DNA of 64,000 bases from Alphaproteobacteria bacterium (GCA_017307375.1 JAFKFH010000016.1:169163-233162); one strand, 5' to 3'; positions 1 through 8,485 are shown, numbered from the stretch's first letter. Program-made: numbers and translations. The notes: a model not told the origin generated them from the letters alone.

Positions 1-218
1 CCAGCCATCTCGGTGTCCGGGTCATGGGGCTGGCCATGGGGCTGATCTCGGCCGGCCACGCCGTCGGCGGGGCGGCCGGTGCCTTTCTCGGCGGCTGGCT
101 GTTCGATCAGTTCGCCCGCTACGACTGGGTCTGGATTGCCGCTGTCGGATTGGCCGGCCTTGCCGGACTGCTGGCATTGACTCTGCGCGAGCGCGCCTCG
201 GTCAGGGCCGCTGGCTGA
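1..218 (+). CDS. MFS transporter, C-terminal fragment (5' end outside window)
   Basis: The frame is open from base 3 to a TGA at 216-218, giving the last 71 residues of a protein that begins upstream of the window. Two hydrophobic helices are visible (about residues 8-35 and 45-63). They are glycine/alanine rich with a GGWLFDQF turn and a short basic tail, which is typical of the last two membrane segments of a major facilitator superfamily transporter. The substrate cannot be told from this fragment. The internal ATG at 24 is probably not the start, since the same frame continues to the window edge. The 3' end overlaps the convergent gene at 202-1392 by 17 bp. Confidence 0.6.
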   Translation, partial: SHLGVRVMGLAMGLISAGHAVGGAAGAFLGGWLFDQFARYDWVWIAAVGLAGLAGLLALTLRERASVRAAG

Positions 219-1392
219 ACGCGACTAGCTGGTCGGCGATGGCGGCGATCAGCAGCGCGGCGGCCCCGCAGCAGAAGACCGCCGCGTAATTCTCGCCGCT
301 ATGGGCGAACAGGAAAGCATAGCCATAGCCGCCGAGGGCCTGGAACAGGGCGAAGGCGATCGTCGCCCGGCTCCAGCCCAGGCGCTGCCCGTCCGGATTG
401 CCGGCCGACAGTTCCTGGATCCGGCCGAGCACCAGCGGCGCGATGCCGGGGGTGAAGGCGCCGACCGCCGCCGCGGCGATGGCGACCACGGCCGGGTGCC
501 CCGACACCGCGAGCGCGACAAGCCCCGCCGCCTGGCCGAGCAGGACCAGGCGGTAGCCGCGGCCGAAGCCGATCCGGTCGCCGAGCTGGCCGCACAGGAC
601 CGGCCCGGCGATCGAGCCGGCGCCATAGAGCACCCAGGTCATGGCGCCGGCATCGATGCCCCGTCCCAGACCGCGGGCGACGTAGTCGGCCAGCAGCATC
701 ATCACCGGCACCAGGCCCAGCGCGTTCAGCGCATATTCGCCGTAGAGGACGCGAAGCTCCACGCTTTCGCGCAGCCGCGCCGGCGCGACTGCCGCAGCCG
801 GCCGATGCCGCCCCGGCCAGCCGAACCAGCTGACCGCGGTCAGCGCCAGCGACACCGCGCCGAGGCCGAGCCAGGTTTCGCGCAGGCCGAGCCGCAGCAG
901 CGCCGGGACCAGCGTTCCCGAGGCGGCGATTCCCAGGCCGACGCCGAGAAAGATGATGCCGCCGACCAGCCCGCGCCGCCCGGCCGGGATATGCGGCAGG
1001 ATCGAGGTCGCAACCAGCACCATGATCGCGCCGCCGGACAGGCCGGACAGGAAACGCCAGGCGAAGTACCAGGTGATCGAGACCGGCCAGGCGCAGGCAA
1101 AGAACGCCGCGGTGGCAACGATCATCATCAGCCGCAGGACCGAGGGGCTGGAAAAGCGCTGGGCCAGCGGCTGGCCGATCAGGGCACCGGCGAGATAGCC
1201 GGCGAAGTTCGCCGCGGCCAGCGCCACGACGTCGGAGGCGGGAAACCAGTGGGCGGCGATCAGCGGCGGCACCAGCGGGGTATAGGCGAAACGGGCGAGG
1301 CCGATGGCGACCAGGCTGGCCGACAGCCCGGAGGCCGTCGCAAACCAGGCCCGGCCGTCGAGACGCGTGGCCGGTTCGCCGACGGCGGTCAT
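202..1392 (-). CDS. YbfB/YjiJ family MFS transporter
   Basis: Inner-membrane transporter of 396 aa with about twelve hydrophobic segments. The N-terminal segment carries LARFAYTPLVPPLI, the hallmark I associate with the YbfB/YjiJ branch of the MFS (known from the family; substrate unknown). Its ATG overlaps the stop of the upstream tetR-type gene by 4 bp, so the two are probably translated together from a promoter near 2007-2070. A TetR-controlled efflux or export role is the simplest inference. Its 3' end overlaps the convergent MFS fragment at 202-218. Confidence 0.8.
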   Translation of the reverse strand: MTAVGEPATRLDGRAWFATASGLSASLVAIGLARFAYTPLVPPLIAAHWFPASDVVALAAANFAGYLAGALIGQPLAQRFSSPSVLRLMMIVATAAFFACAWPVSITWYFAWRFLSGLSGGAIMVLVATSILPHIPAGRRGLVGGIIFLGVGLGIAASGTLVPALLRLGLRETWLGLGAVSLALTAVSWFGWPGRHRPAAAVAPARLRESVELRVLYGEYALNALGLVPVMMLLADYVARGLGRGIDAGAMTWVLYGAGSIAGPVLCGQLGDRIGFGRGYRLVLLGQAAGLVALAVSGHPAVVAIAAAAVGAFTPGIAPLVLGRIQELSAGNPDGQRLGWSRATIAFALFQALGGYGYAFLFAHSGENYAAVFCCGAAALLIAAIADQLVAFSQRP

Positions 1393-2006
1393 GGCCTCGT
1401 CTCCTCCGCCGCCGGCAGCGGCGGCAGGCCCAGAAGCGTCAGTACAGGCGCGACAGCGGCGCTCAGCCGGTCGCGGCCGGGACCAAGCCGGGCCAGCACC
1501 CGGATCCCCAGCAGCACCGCGGTCAGCATGGCCGCGGCCTGCGCCGGAGCGGGTTCGAGCGGGATCGAGCCGGCGGCGCCGGCGCGCGCCAGGCGACCGT
1601 GGAAGAAGGTTTCGATGACCCTGATTTCATCATCGACCACGGCGCGCATCGCCGGGTCGCGGGGACCCGCCTCCAGTGCCGAATTGACCAGGAAGCAGCC
1701 GCGCGCCCCGGGATCGGCGACCGAACGGTCGATGATCTCGACGAAGAACCGGGTGACCGCCAGCGCCGGGTCGGCCATCGCCTCGAGCCGCCGCACGCGG
1801 TCGTGCAGCGTTTGTTCGAGATAGTGGTCGAGCGCGCGCCGGAACAAGGCCCGCTTGTCGCCGAAGGCGTTGTAGAGGCTGGCGGGGGGCAGCGCCATCG
1901 CCTGCGTCAGCTGACGGGTCGAGGTGCCCTCATAGCCATGGCTCCAGAAGCAGTCGGCAGCGGCATCGAGCACTCGGTGCTCGTCGAATTCGCGCGGGCG
2001 GGGCAT
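1389..2006 (-). CDS. TetR/AcrR family transcriptional regulator
   Basis: A 205 aa protein. Residues 8-55 form the TetR helix-turn-helix, with VLDAAADCFWSHGYEGTST followed by LTQAMALPPASLYNAFGDK. The remainder is an alpha-helical ligand-binding domain. It is the first gene of a two-gene operon with the YbfB-like transporter, whose start it overlaps by 4 bp. Two related 18 bp dyads lie directly upstream at 2019-2036 and 2044-2061 and are the likely operators, implying autoregulation and control of the transporter. The inducer is unknown. Confidence 0.85.
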   Translation of the reverse strand: MPRPREFDEHRVLDAAADCFWSHGYEGTSTRQLTQAMALPPASLYNAFGDKRALFRRALDHYLEQTLHDRVRRLEAMADPALAVTRFFVEIIDRSVADPGARGCFLVNSALEAGPRDPAMRAVVDDEIRVIETFFHGRLARAGAAGSIPLEPAPAQAAAMLTAVLLGIRVLARLGPGRDRLSAAVAPVLTLLGLPPLPAAEETRP

Positions 2007-2018
2007 CGGTCCATCGTT

Positions 2019-2061
2019 TTAGAGCTTTCGTTCCAAAACCATATTGGAGCGATCGATCCAA
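2019..2061. promoter_or_regulatory. Tandem dyad, candidate TetR operators
   Basis: TTGGAGCGATCGATCCAA at 2044-2061 reads nearly the same on both strands (16 of 18 positions). A related copy, TTAGAGCTTTCGTTCCAA, lies at 2019-2036 and matches it at 14 of 18 positions. The two centres are 25 bp apart. They sit between the divergent tetR-type gene and hldE, so they probably bind the TetR protein. Whether hldE is also affected is unknown. Confidence 0.55.
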
Positions 2062-2157
2062 AAGACAAGGCTGCGCGCCGCTCGCCTTGCGCGGGGGCGG
2101 CCCCCTCCCTATGCTCCGCCCGATGACGAGACCCCCCATTTTCGACGAATTTGCGCC

Positions 2158-3624
2158 ATGAGCGACTTCCAACCCGGCCGCATCGACTCGTTTGCCGACG
2201 CCACCGTGCTGATCCTCGGCGATGTCATGCTCGACCGCTACATCCATGGCCGGGTCGACAGGATGTCGCCGGAGGCGCCGATTCCGGTGCTGGCGATCGA
2301 ATGGGAAAACGCCATGGCGGGCGGGGCGGGCAATGTCGCCCGGAACGTCGCCGGGCTCGGCGCGCGTGCCATTCTGGTCGGCCTCGTCGGCGCCGACGAG
2401 GCGGGCCGCGAACTCGCCCGTCTGCTGAAGCTGACGCCGCGGGTCGATGCCCGGCTGGTGACCGATACGTCGCGGCCGACCACCGCCAAGACCCGCTTCG
2501 TCGCCGGGCGCCAGCAATTGCTGCGCGCTGACGCCGAGCAGACGGCGGTGCCGGCAGCGGCGGGGGTCGATGCCCTGATGGTGGAATTCCGCCGGGCGCT
2601 GGGCGAGGCCGACGTGGTCGTCTTGTCCGACTATGCCAAGGGGGTGCTGGGCGACGCGTTGCTCGGCCAAGCCATTGCCGCCGCCCGGCAAGCCGGCAAG
2701 CCGATCGTAACCGATCCGAAAAGCCGCGATTTCACGCGCTATCGCGGGTCGTCGATCATCACGCCCAACCGGTCGGAATTCGCCGCGGCATCGGGCGTGC
2801 ACAGCCGCGATGCCGCGGCGATCGCGACCGGTGCCCGTGCGCTGATCGAGGCTGCCGGGATCGATGCGATCCTCGTCACCCGTGGCGAGGATGGCATGTC
2901 GCTGATCGCCGGCAGTGCCGGCGATCCCGCGCTCGACCTTGCCACCGAGGCGCGTGAAGTGTTCGACGTGTCGGGTGCCGGCGATACCGTCGTCGCGGTC
3001 CTGGCGGTCGCCCGCGCCGCCGGTGCGGACTGGGCCGAGGCCGCGCGCCTCGCCAATACCGCTGCCGGCATCGCCGTCGCCAAGGCCGGCACCGCCGTCG
3101 TCTATCCGGCCGAACTGACGCGGGCGCTGCATGCCACCGAGGTGCTGTCCACCGACGCCAAGATCGTCACGCTGGACGAGGCGATGGAGCGTGTGGCGCT
3201 GTGGCGGGCGCGGCGCGAACGCGTCGGCTTCACCAATGGCTGCTTCGACCTGATCCATCCCGGCCATATCTCGCTGATCGGCCAGGCGCGCGCCGCCTGC
3301 GACCGGCTGATCGTCGGCCTGAATTCCGATGCCTCGGTGCGCCGGCTGAAAGGCGAGACCCGGCCGGTGCAGAACGAGACCGCGCGCGCGATCGTGCTGG
3401 CCTCGCTGGCCCATGTCGACCTCGTCGTCGTCTTCGGCGAGGATACGCCGATCGAGCTGATCGCGGCGCTTCGGCCCGACGTGCTGGTCAAGGGGGCCGA
3501 CTATACCGTCGACAAGGTCGTCGGCTCGGATCTGGTGCGATCCTACGGCGGCCGGGTGGTGCTTGCGGATCTCGTTCCCGGCCAGTCGACGACGCGCACG
3601 GTTGCACGCATCGCAGGAGGCTGA
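2158..3624 (+). CDS. hldE: Bifunctional D-beta-D-heptose 7-phosphate kinase / heptose 1-phosphate adenylyltransferase
   Basis: Cytoplasmic enzyme of 488 aa that makes ADP-D-glycero-beta-D-manno-heptose for the LPS inner core in two steps. The N-terminal ribokinase (PfkB) domain has the AGGAGNVARN substrate region near residue 54 and the ATP-binding DVSGAGDTV motif near residue 270. The C-terminal cytidylyltransferase-like domain starts near residue 355 with GFTNGCFDLIHPGHIS. The length fits the family (about 475 aa). I chose the ATG at 2158 because the protein then begins as homologues do; upstream codons give only low-complexity residues. It lies 3 bp before hldD, which acts next in the pathway. 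Confidence 0.95.
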   Translation: MSDFQPGRIDSFADATVLILGDVMLDRYIHGRVDRMSPEAPIPVLAIEWENAMAGGAGNVARNVAGLGARAILVGLVGADEAGRELARLLKLTPRVDARLVTDTSRPTTAKTRFVAGRQQLLRADAEQTAVPAAAGVDALMVEFRRALGEADVVVLSDYAKGVLGDALLGQAIAAARQAGKPIVTDPKSRDFTRYRGSSIITPNRSEFAAASGVHSRDAAAIATGARALIEAAGIDAILVTRGEDGMSLIAGSAGDPALDLATEAREVFDVSGAGDTVVAVLAVARAAGADWAEAARLANTAAGIAVAKAGTAVVYPAELTRALHATEVLSTDAKIVTLDEAMERVALWRARRERVGFTNGCFDLIHPGHISLIGQARAACDRLIVGLNSDASVRRLKGETRPVQNETARAIVLASLAHVDLVVVFGEDTPIELIAALRPDVLVKGADYTVDKVVGSDLVRSYGGRVVLADLVPGQSTTRTVARIAGG

Positions 3625-3627
3625 CCC

Positions 3628-4611
3628 ATGATCCTCGTCACCGGCGGGGCCGGCTTCATCGGATCCAACATCGTCGCCGGCCTGGCCGATCGCGGTGTGC
3701 CCGTCGCGGTCTGCGATCATTTCGGCCATGGCGACAAGTGGAAGAACCTGCGCCGGCACGAAGTCGCCGACCTGATCACCCCCGATGCACTGATGGCTTG
3801 GCTGGACCGCCACGGCGGCCGGCTGACCGCGGTCGTTCATCTCGGCGCGATCTCGGCGACCACCGAAACCGATGTCGATCTGATCGTCGCCGCGAACTTT
3901 CGCCTGTCGCTCGATTTGTGGGAATGGTGTGCCTATCGGCGGGTCCCGTTCATCTACGCTTCGTCGGCCGCAACCTACGGCGACGGCGAGGCAGGTTTCG
4001 CCGATGACGCGAGCCCCCAGGCCCTGGCGCGTCTGAAGCCGCTCAATCCCTATGGCTGGTCCAAGCTGGCGACCGACCGCCGCTTCGTCCGGCTGGTCGA
4101 TTCGGGCGGCCCGGTGCCGCCGCAATGGGTGGGGCTGAAGTTCTTCAACGTCTATGGCCCGAACGAGTACCACAAGGGCGACATGCGGTCGGTGATCGCG
4201 AAGAACTACGAGACGATCGCGGCGGGAAACCCGCTGCGGCTGTTCAAGTCCTATCGCCCCGACTATGCCGATGGCGGCCAGAAGCGCGATTTCGTCTATG
4301 TCCGCGACTGCGTCGACATCATCGTCTGGCTGATCGGACACTCCAAGGTTTCAGGGATCTTCAATATCGGCTCGGGCCGCGCGCGCAGCTGGGTCGAACT
4401 GGGCGAGGCGATGTTCCGCGCCGTCGGGCGCGCGCCGGCGATCGAGTTCATCGAGATGCCGGAAACGCTGCGACCGAAGTACCAGTATTTCACCGAGGCG
4501 CCGATCGACCGCCTGCGCGCCGCCGGCTACGACCGGCCGATGACGACGCTGGAAGACGGTATCGCCGACTACGTCCAGCGCTATCTCGCGACCGACGATC
4601 CCTATCGCTGA
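3628..4611 (+). CDS. hldD: ADP-L-glycero-D-manno-heptose 6-epimerase
   Basis: A 327 aa NAD(P)-dependent extended SDR that epimerises ADP-D,D-heptose to ADP-L,D-heptose, the donor for LPS heptosyltransferases. The Rossmann motif VTGGAGFIGSN is at residues 4-14, the SSAATYG segment holds the catalytic Ser/Thr, and the catalytic Tyr-Lys pair lies in NPYGWSKLATD. The KFFNVYGPNEYHKG stretch is characteristic of the HldD/RfaD family. It directly follows hldE, so the two form a biosynthetic operon. Its 3' end overlaps the convergent hydrolase gene by 10 bp. Confidence 0.95.
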   Translation: MILVTGGAGFIGSNIVAGLADRGVPVAVCDHFGHGDKWKNLRRHEVADLITPDALMAWLDRHGGRLTAVVHLGAISATTETDVDLIVAANFRLSLDLWEWCAYRRVPFIYASSAATYGDGEAGFADDASPQALARLKPLNPYGWSKLATDRRFVRLVDSGGPVPPQWVGLKFFNVYGPNEYHKGDMRSVIAKNYETIAAGNPLRLFKSYRPDYADGGQKRDFVYVRDCVDIIVWLIGHSKVSGIFNIGSGRARSWVELGEAMFRAVGRAPAIEFIEMPETLRPKYQYFTEAPIDRLRAAGYDRPMTTLEDGIADYVQRYLATDDPYR

Positions 4612-5429
4612 AGCTGGCGCTGAAACTGGCCGAGAAAGGCTTCGATCGCGTCGTTGACGCGGGCGGGCTGCTCGACCGGTGCCAGATGCCCGGCCTGCGG
4701 GATGCGGATCAGCCGCGAACCGTCGATCACCTTGTGCAGCCATTCGGCCTTGGCCGGCGGTGTCGCCAGATCCTCGTCGCCGACCAGCACCAGCGTCGGC
4801 ACGCCGATGCCGGCGAGGTCGGCTTCCGCGATGCCTTCCCGCTCGATGACGCCGTTGACCGCCCGCCAGATGCTGCGCCGGTTGCGCGCCAGCCGATCGC
4901 GCCAGGTCGCCTGGTCGGCGGCGCGCCGGGCATCGGTCAGGAAACTGTGCCCGAAGAACAGCGGCATCAGCCGGTCGGCGTAAAGGCCAAGCCCGAAAAA
5001 CCGGGTCACCATGTTCATCCGGCGATAGCGCGGGGCGTTCGCCATCGGCTCGGACCCGCCCGTCGTCGCCATCAGGATCAGCGAGCGCAGCAGGTCCGGC
5101 CGGCGGACGCCCAGCCGCATCGCGACGTAGCCACCCATCGACAAGCCGACGAAATGGACCGGGCCGGGCGCCAGCGCCTCGAGCAGCGCCACCGCATCCT
5201 GGTAGACCGTCTCGATGCCGATGCTCCCGGCCCGGTCGTCGGCCGATCGCCCCTGGCCGCGATGGTCGTAGGCGATGCAGCGATAGCGCCCGGCGAAATG
5301 CGCGACCTGGGCGGCAAACAGCCGTGTGTCCCACAACAGGCCGTGCGCGAACACGATGGTCTGCCCGGTGCTGCCCGGCCCCGAATCCTCGTAGAACAGC
5401 TCGGTGCCGTTGACGGACAGCCGCGGCAT
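4602..5429 (-). CDS. Alpha/beta hydrolase (3-oxoadipate enol-lactonase-like)
   Basis: A 275 aa cytoplasmic alpha/beta-fold hydrolase. The oxyanion motif HGLLWD is near residue 35 and the nucleophile elbow GLSMGGY near residue 100. The acid lies in LVGDED near 217 and the catalytic His in AGHLAP near 245. The overall pattern resembles 3-oxoadipate enol-lactonases and related esterases, but the substrate is not clear. The start is the ATG at 5427-5429, 5 bp after the stop of the SDR gene, so the two are co-transcribed. The frame stays open further upstream, but that part is only a shadow of the SDR gene. Confidence 0.8.
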   Translation of the reverse strand: MPRLSVNGTELFYEDSGPGSTGQTIVFAHGLLWDTRLFAAQVAHFAGRYRCIAYDHRGQGRSADDRAGSIGIETVYQDAVALLEALAPGPVHFVGLSMGGYVAMRLGVRRPDLLRSLILMATTGGSEPMANAPRYRRMNMVTRFFGLGLYADRLMPLFFGHSFLTDARRAADQATWRDRLARNRRSIWRAVNGVIEREGIAEADLAGIGVPTLVLVGDEDLATPPAKAEWLHKVIDGSRLIRIPQAGHLAPVEQPARVNDAIEAFLGQFQRQLQR

Positions 5430-5434
5430 GGCGC

Positions 5435-6205
5435 TCACATCGCCGAAATGCCGCCGTCCAGCCGCAGTTCGGATCCGGTCATGAACTTCGATTCCTCCGA
5501 AGCCAGGTAGACGATGGCGTGGCCGACGTCGGAGGCCTCGCCCAGCCGCCCCAGCGGCACCTGGCGCTCGAGCTTCTGGCGCACGACAGCCGGGTCCGGC
5601 CCCTGCGACAGCAGCATCTGCTGGACCATCGGGGTATCGATGAAGGTCGGGTGGATCGAATTGCACCTGATGTTGTAGCCCTTGCGGGCGCAATGCAGAG
5701 CGATCGACTTGGCCAGATGCCGTACCCCGGCCTTCGATGAATTGTAGGCGGCCATGTTGTGGCCGGCGATGATGCCGGCGATCGACGACAGGATGATGAT
5801 CGAACCGGGCGCATACAGCCGCATCACCGGCAAGGCGGTCTTGGTGCCGTAGAACACTGCGTCGAGGTTGACGGCATGGCTCAGACGCCACATTTCCAGT
5901 GACGTATCCTCGATCGTGCCGCCATGACCGACACCTGCCGAATGGACCAGGGTGTCGAGGCGCCCGAACGCCGCGACGGTCTTGTCGACGGCGCCGGCCC
6001 AGGCCTCGAACTCGGTCACGTCGAGGGGCAGGGCGATCGCATCGCGGCCGATCGCGGCGGCGGCCGCCTCGGCGCCTTCGGCATTGCGGTCGGCCAGCGC
6101 GACCTTCGCGCCCTCGGCCACCATCATTTCCGCCGCGGTCCTGCCGATGCCCGATGCCGCACCCGTGATCAGCGCGACCTTGCCGTTCAAGCGACCCATG
6201 GCCAT
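5435..6205 (-). CDS. SDR family oxidoreductase
   Basis: Classical short-chain dehydrogenase of 256 aa. The cofactor motif TGAASGIGRT is near residues 14-23, an NAG-like segment HSAGVGHGG near 85, the catalytic Ser in LSSIAG near 140 and the YNSSK catalytic Tyr/Lys near 155. The C-terminus GSELRLDGGISAM is typical of the family. The substrate is unknown; the adjoining alpha/beta hydrolase suggests a two-step conversion of a small carbonyl or lactone compound. The start at 6205 has GGAGG 4 bp upstream. It is divergent from the secreted sugar dehydrogenase, and a perfect palindrome lies between them. Confidence 0.85.
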   Translation of the reverse strand: MAMGRLNGKVALITGAASGIGRTAAEMMVAEGAKVALADRNAEGAEAAAAAIGRDAIALPLDVTEFEAWAGAVDKTVAAFGRLDTLVHSAGVGHGGTIEDTSLEMWRLSHAVNLDAVFYGTKTALPVMRLYAPGSIIILSSIAGIIAGHNMAAYNSSKAGVRHLAKSIALHCARKGYNIRCNSIHPTFIDTPMVQQMLLSQGPDPAVVRQKLERQVPLGRLGEASDVGHAIVYLASEESKFMTGSELRLDGGISAM

Positions 6206-6246
6206 TTTTCCTCCCATTACCAAACCGGGGCCAGCATAGCCATACG

Positions 6247-6256
6247 ACCGTACGGT
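6247..6256. promoter_or_regulatory. Palindrome ACCGTACGGT in divergent promoter region
   Basis: A perfect 10 bp palindrome lies about 40 bp upstream of the SDR start and 24 bp upstream of the sugar dehydrogenase start. Its place between divergent genes suggests an operator shared by both. No regulator gene is adjacent, so the binding protein is unknown. Confidence 0.35.
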
Positions 6257-6279
6257 AGAAAGAGGGAGAGGACGCCGAG

Positions 6280-7509
6280 ATGCGCATTCGAATCGCCCTG
6301 GGCCTGCTTGGCCTTGTCGGCCTCGCCGCGTTGCCGGCGCTGGCCCAGAACGATCCCGTCGGTACCCGCTATCTGATCCGGCCGGCCGATCTGCCGAAGC
6401 CGTTCGCCACGCCCTCGGCCTCCAACAGCGGCCGGGTCGTGCCCCGCCCGCCCGGCCATCGCTTCTCGACGCTGCCCGGCTTTACCATGACGGTCTTTGC
6501 CGACGGCTTTTCGAACGCGCGCTACCTGCATGTCGCGGCCAACGGCGACGTCCTGCTGGCCGAGACCCGCGCCGGCCGCATCAGCGTGCTGCGCGACGCC
6601 GATGGCGACGGCCGGGCCGAGACGGTCGCGGTATTGGCCGAGAACCTCGACCAGCCGCACGGCCTGGTGGCGCGCGACGGCTGGCTCTATGTCGGCGAGG
6701 CGACCCAGGTTCGCCGCCTGCCCTACACCCCCGGTGATCTGAAGGCGCGCGGTGCACCCGAGGATGTCACCAGGCCGGGCAGCCTGGGGGCTTCGCCCGG
6801 CAATCATCGCACGCGCGAGATCCTGTTCGCACCCGACGGCCAGACGTTCTATGTCTCGGTCGGCAGTCGCGGCAATCTCGACGAGGAACCGTTGCCGCAT
6901 GCCTCGATCCAATGGTTCAGGGCGGATGGATCGGGCCAGCGCCCGTTCGCGACCGGCCTGCGCAATCCGATCGGCATGGGATGGGAGCCCCGCACCGGCG
7001 CCCTCTACACCATCGTCAACGAACGCGACGGCTATGGCGACGAGATGGTGCCGGACTATCTGACCCAGGTCCGCGACGGCGATTTCTATGGCTGGCCCTA
7101 TGCGCTGACCGGTGCGGTCGCCGACCCGCAGTTCGGGGCGAAGCGCCCCGACCTGGTGGCCCGCACCAGGACGCCCGACGTGCTGTTCCGCGCCCATTCG
7201 GCGCCGATCGGCATGGTGTTCTATACCGGCGACCAGTTCCCGGCCGACTACAAGGGCGATGCCTTCGTCACCCTGCAGGGGTCCTGGAATGCCCGGCAGC
7301 CGACCGGGTACAAGATCGTGCGGGTCCCCTTCCGCGACGGACGCCCGACGGGCGAATATGTCAACTTCGTCACCAATCTCTGGGTCTCCGGCACGTCGCG
7401 GGCCGAGATCGTCGCGCGGCCGGCCGGCATCGCCCAGGCCCGCGACGGCGCGCTGCTGGTCGCCGACGACGGTTCGCAGACGGTTTGGCGCATCGCCTAC
7501 ACCGAGTAG
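6280..7509 (+). CDS. Secreted PQQ-type sugar dehydrogenase (glucose/sorbosone dehydrogenase family)
   Basis: A 409 aa exported protein. Residues 1-22 form a signal peptide ending ALA-QN. The rest is a beta-propeller of the soluble glucose/sorbosone dehydrogenase family, with LPGFTMTVFADG opening the propeller, the QPHGL motif near residue 125 and GLRNPIGMGW near 226. Members use PQQ and oxidise aldoses or sorbosone in the periplasm, but many are of unproven activity. The ATG has GAGAGG 8 bp upstream. It is divergent from the SDR operon, and a hairpin just after the stop (7507-7540) may end the transcript. Confidence 0.8.
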   Translation: MRIRIALGLLGLVGLAALPALAQNDPVGTRYLIRPADLPKPFATPSASNSGRVVPRPPGHRFSTLPGFTMTVFADGFSNARYLHVAANGDVLLAETRAGRISVLRDADGDGRAETVAVLAENLDQPHGLVARDGWLYVGEATQVRRLPYTPGDLKARGAPEDVTRPGSLGASPGNHRTREILFAPDGQTFYVSVGSRGNLDEEPLPHASIQWFRADGSGQRPFATGLRNPIGMGWEPRTGALYTIVNERDGYGDEMVPDYLTQVRDGDFYGWPYALTGAVADPQFGAKRPDLVARTRTPDVLFRAHSAPIGMVFYTGDQFPADYKGDAFVTLQGSWNARQPTGYKIVRVPFRDGRPTGEYVNFVTNLWVSGTSRAEIVARPAGIAQARDGALLVADDGSQTVWRIAYTE

Positions 7510-7540
7510 CGCATTTGCCGCGCCGCCACCGGATGCGCTA
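7507..7540 (+). terminator. Hairpin after sugar dehydrogenase gene
   Basis: TAGCGCAT (7507-7514) and ATGCGCTA (7533-7540) are perfect complements around an 18-base loop, followed by CCTTTTG. The arm includes the TAG stop codon. The loop is long and the T run short, so this is a weak terminator candidate in the 41 bp gap before the LysR gene. Confidence 0.35.
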
Positions 7541-7550
7541 ACCTTTTGCC

Positions 7551-8441
7551 ATGATCGACAAGCTCGAGTTCATGCTCGCCTTGGCGCGTGAGCAGAACTT
7601 CGGCAAGGCCGCCGAAACCTGCGGCGTGACCCAGCCGACCTTCTCCGCCGGCATCAAGCAGCTCGAGGACACGCTGGGCGTCATGCTGGTCCAGCGCTCG
7701 TCGCGCTTCCTCGGTTTCACCGCCGAGGGCGAACGTGTTCTCGACTGGGCCCGCCGCATCGTCGGCGATACCCGGGCGATGCGGCAGGAGGTCGACGCGC
7801 TGAAGCGCGGCCTGGTCGGACATCTGAAGATCGCGGCGATCCCGACCGCCCTGGCCATGGTCTCTGCGCTGACGACGCCGTATCGTGCCAAGCATCCCAA
7901 TGTGAAGTTCACCGTGCTGTCCAGTACCTCGATCGAGGTCCTGAGCATGCTGGAGAATCTCGAGGTCGATGCCGGGCTGACCTATGTCGATAACGAGCCG
8001 CTGGGCAAGGTGCGGGTGGTGCCGCTCTATGCCGAGCAGTACCGGCTGTTGACCTCGGCCGACAGCGCCCTGGGCGATCGGGCGCAGGTCACCTGGGCCG
8101 AGGTCGCGCAGATCCCGCTCTGCCTGCTGACCCCGGACATGCAGAATCGCCGGATCATCAACCGGCTGTTGCGCGCTGCCGGGGCCGAGCCGCAGCCGAC
8201 ACTCGAATCGAATTCGATGATCGTACTGTTCTCTCATGTCCGCACCGGCCGCTGGGCCAGCGTGATGCCGGAGAAGCTCGCCGATACGCTCGGCCTGACC
8301 GAACGGCTGCGCTCGATCCCGATCGTCGAGCCGGAAGCCCTGCACCGCATCGGCCTGATCGTGCCCAATCGCGATCCGATGACCCCGCTGGCCGCAGCCC
8401 TCGTGGCCGAGGCCAAGATCCTGGCCGCCGGCTACGCCTGA
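7551..8441 (+). CDS. LysR family regulator, probable activator of the formate dehydrogenase operon (FdsR-like)
   Basis: A 296 aa LysR-type regulator. The winged HTH is at residues 3-60, with FGKAAETCGVTQPTFSAGIKQLE. The C-terminal periplasmic-binding-protein-like effector domain runs from about residue 90. It is transcribed in the same direction as fdsGBAD and ends 128 bp before fdsG. LysR genes in this position are known to regulate fds operons in other bacteria, so this role is inferred from context. The ATG lacks an obvious Shine-Dalgarno sequence. A GATAG-N7-CTATC dyad in the gap to fdsG is the likely binding site. Confidence 0.85.
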   Translation: MIDKLEFMLALAREQNFGKAAETCGVTQPTFSAGIKQLEDTLGVMLVQRSSRFLGFTAEGERVLDWARRIVGDTRAMRQEVDALKRGLVGHLKIAAIPTALAMVSALTTPYRAKHPNVKFTVLSSTSIEVLSMLENLEVDAGLTYVDNEPLGKVRVVPLYAEQYRLLTSADSALGDRAQVTWAEVAQIPLCLLTPDMQNRRIINRLLRAAGAEPQPTLESNSMIVLFSHVRTGRWASVMPEKLADTLGLTERLRSIPIVEPEALHRIGLIVPNRDPMTPLAAALVAEAKILAAGYA

Positions 8442-8468
8442 TCCGGATCGGCGGCCGCCCGCCGCCTT

Positions 8469-8485
8469 GATAGGTTTTTTCTATC
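8469..8485. promoter_or_regulatory. GATAG-N7-CTATC dyad upstream of fdsG, candidate LysR site
   Basis: GATAG (8469-8473) and CTATC (8481-8485) flank a T-rich heptamer. The core has the ATAG-N7-CTAT shape used by OxyR and several other LysR-type regulators. It lies 85 bp upstream of the fdsG start and just after the LysR gene, which is the expected position for an activator site. Confidence 0.5.

Noticed and set aside
1930..4341. Open frame of 803 codons on the minus strand opposite hldE and hldD
   Set aside because: Its product is a low-complexity Asp/Arg/Gly/Gln-rich sequence with no recognisable domain. It is the usual antisense shadow of high-GC coding DNA.
4602..6287. Single frame apparently fusing a hydrolase to an upstream region
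   Set aside because: The upstream part is an out-of-frame reading of the SDR gene. The SDR has its own frame, stop and ribosome-binding site, so there are two genes.
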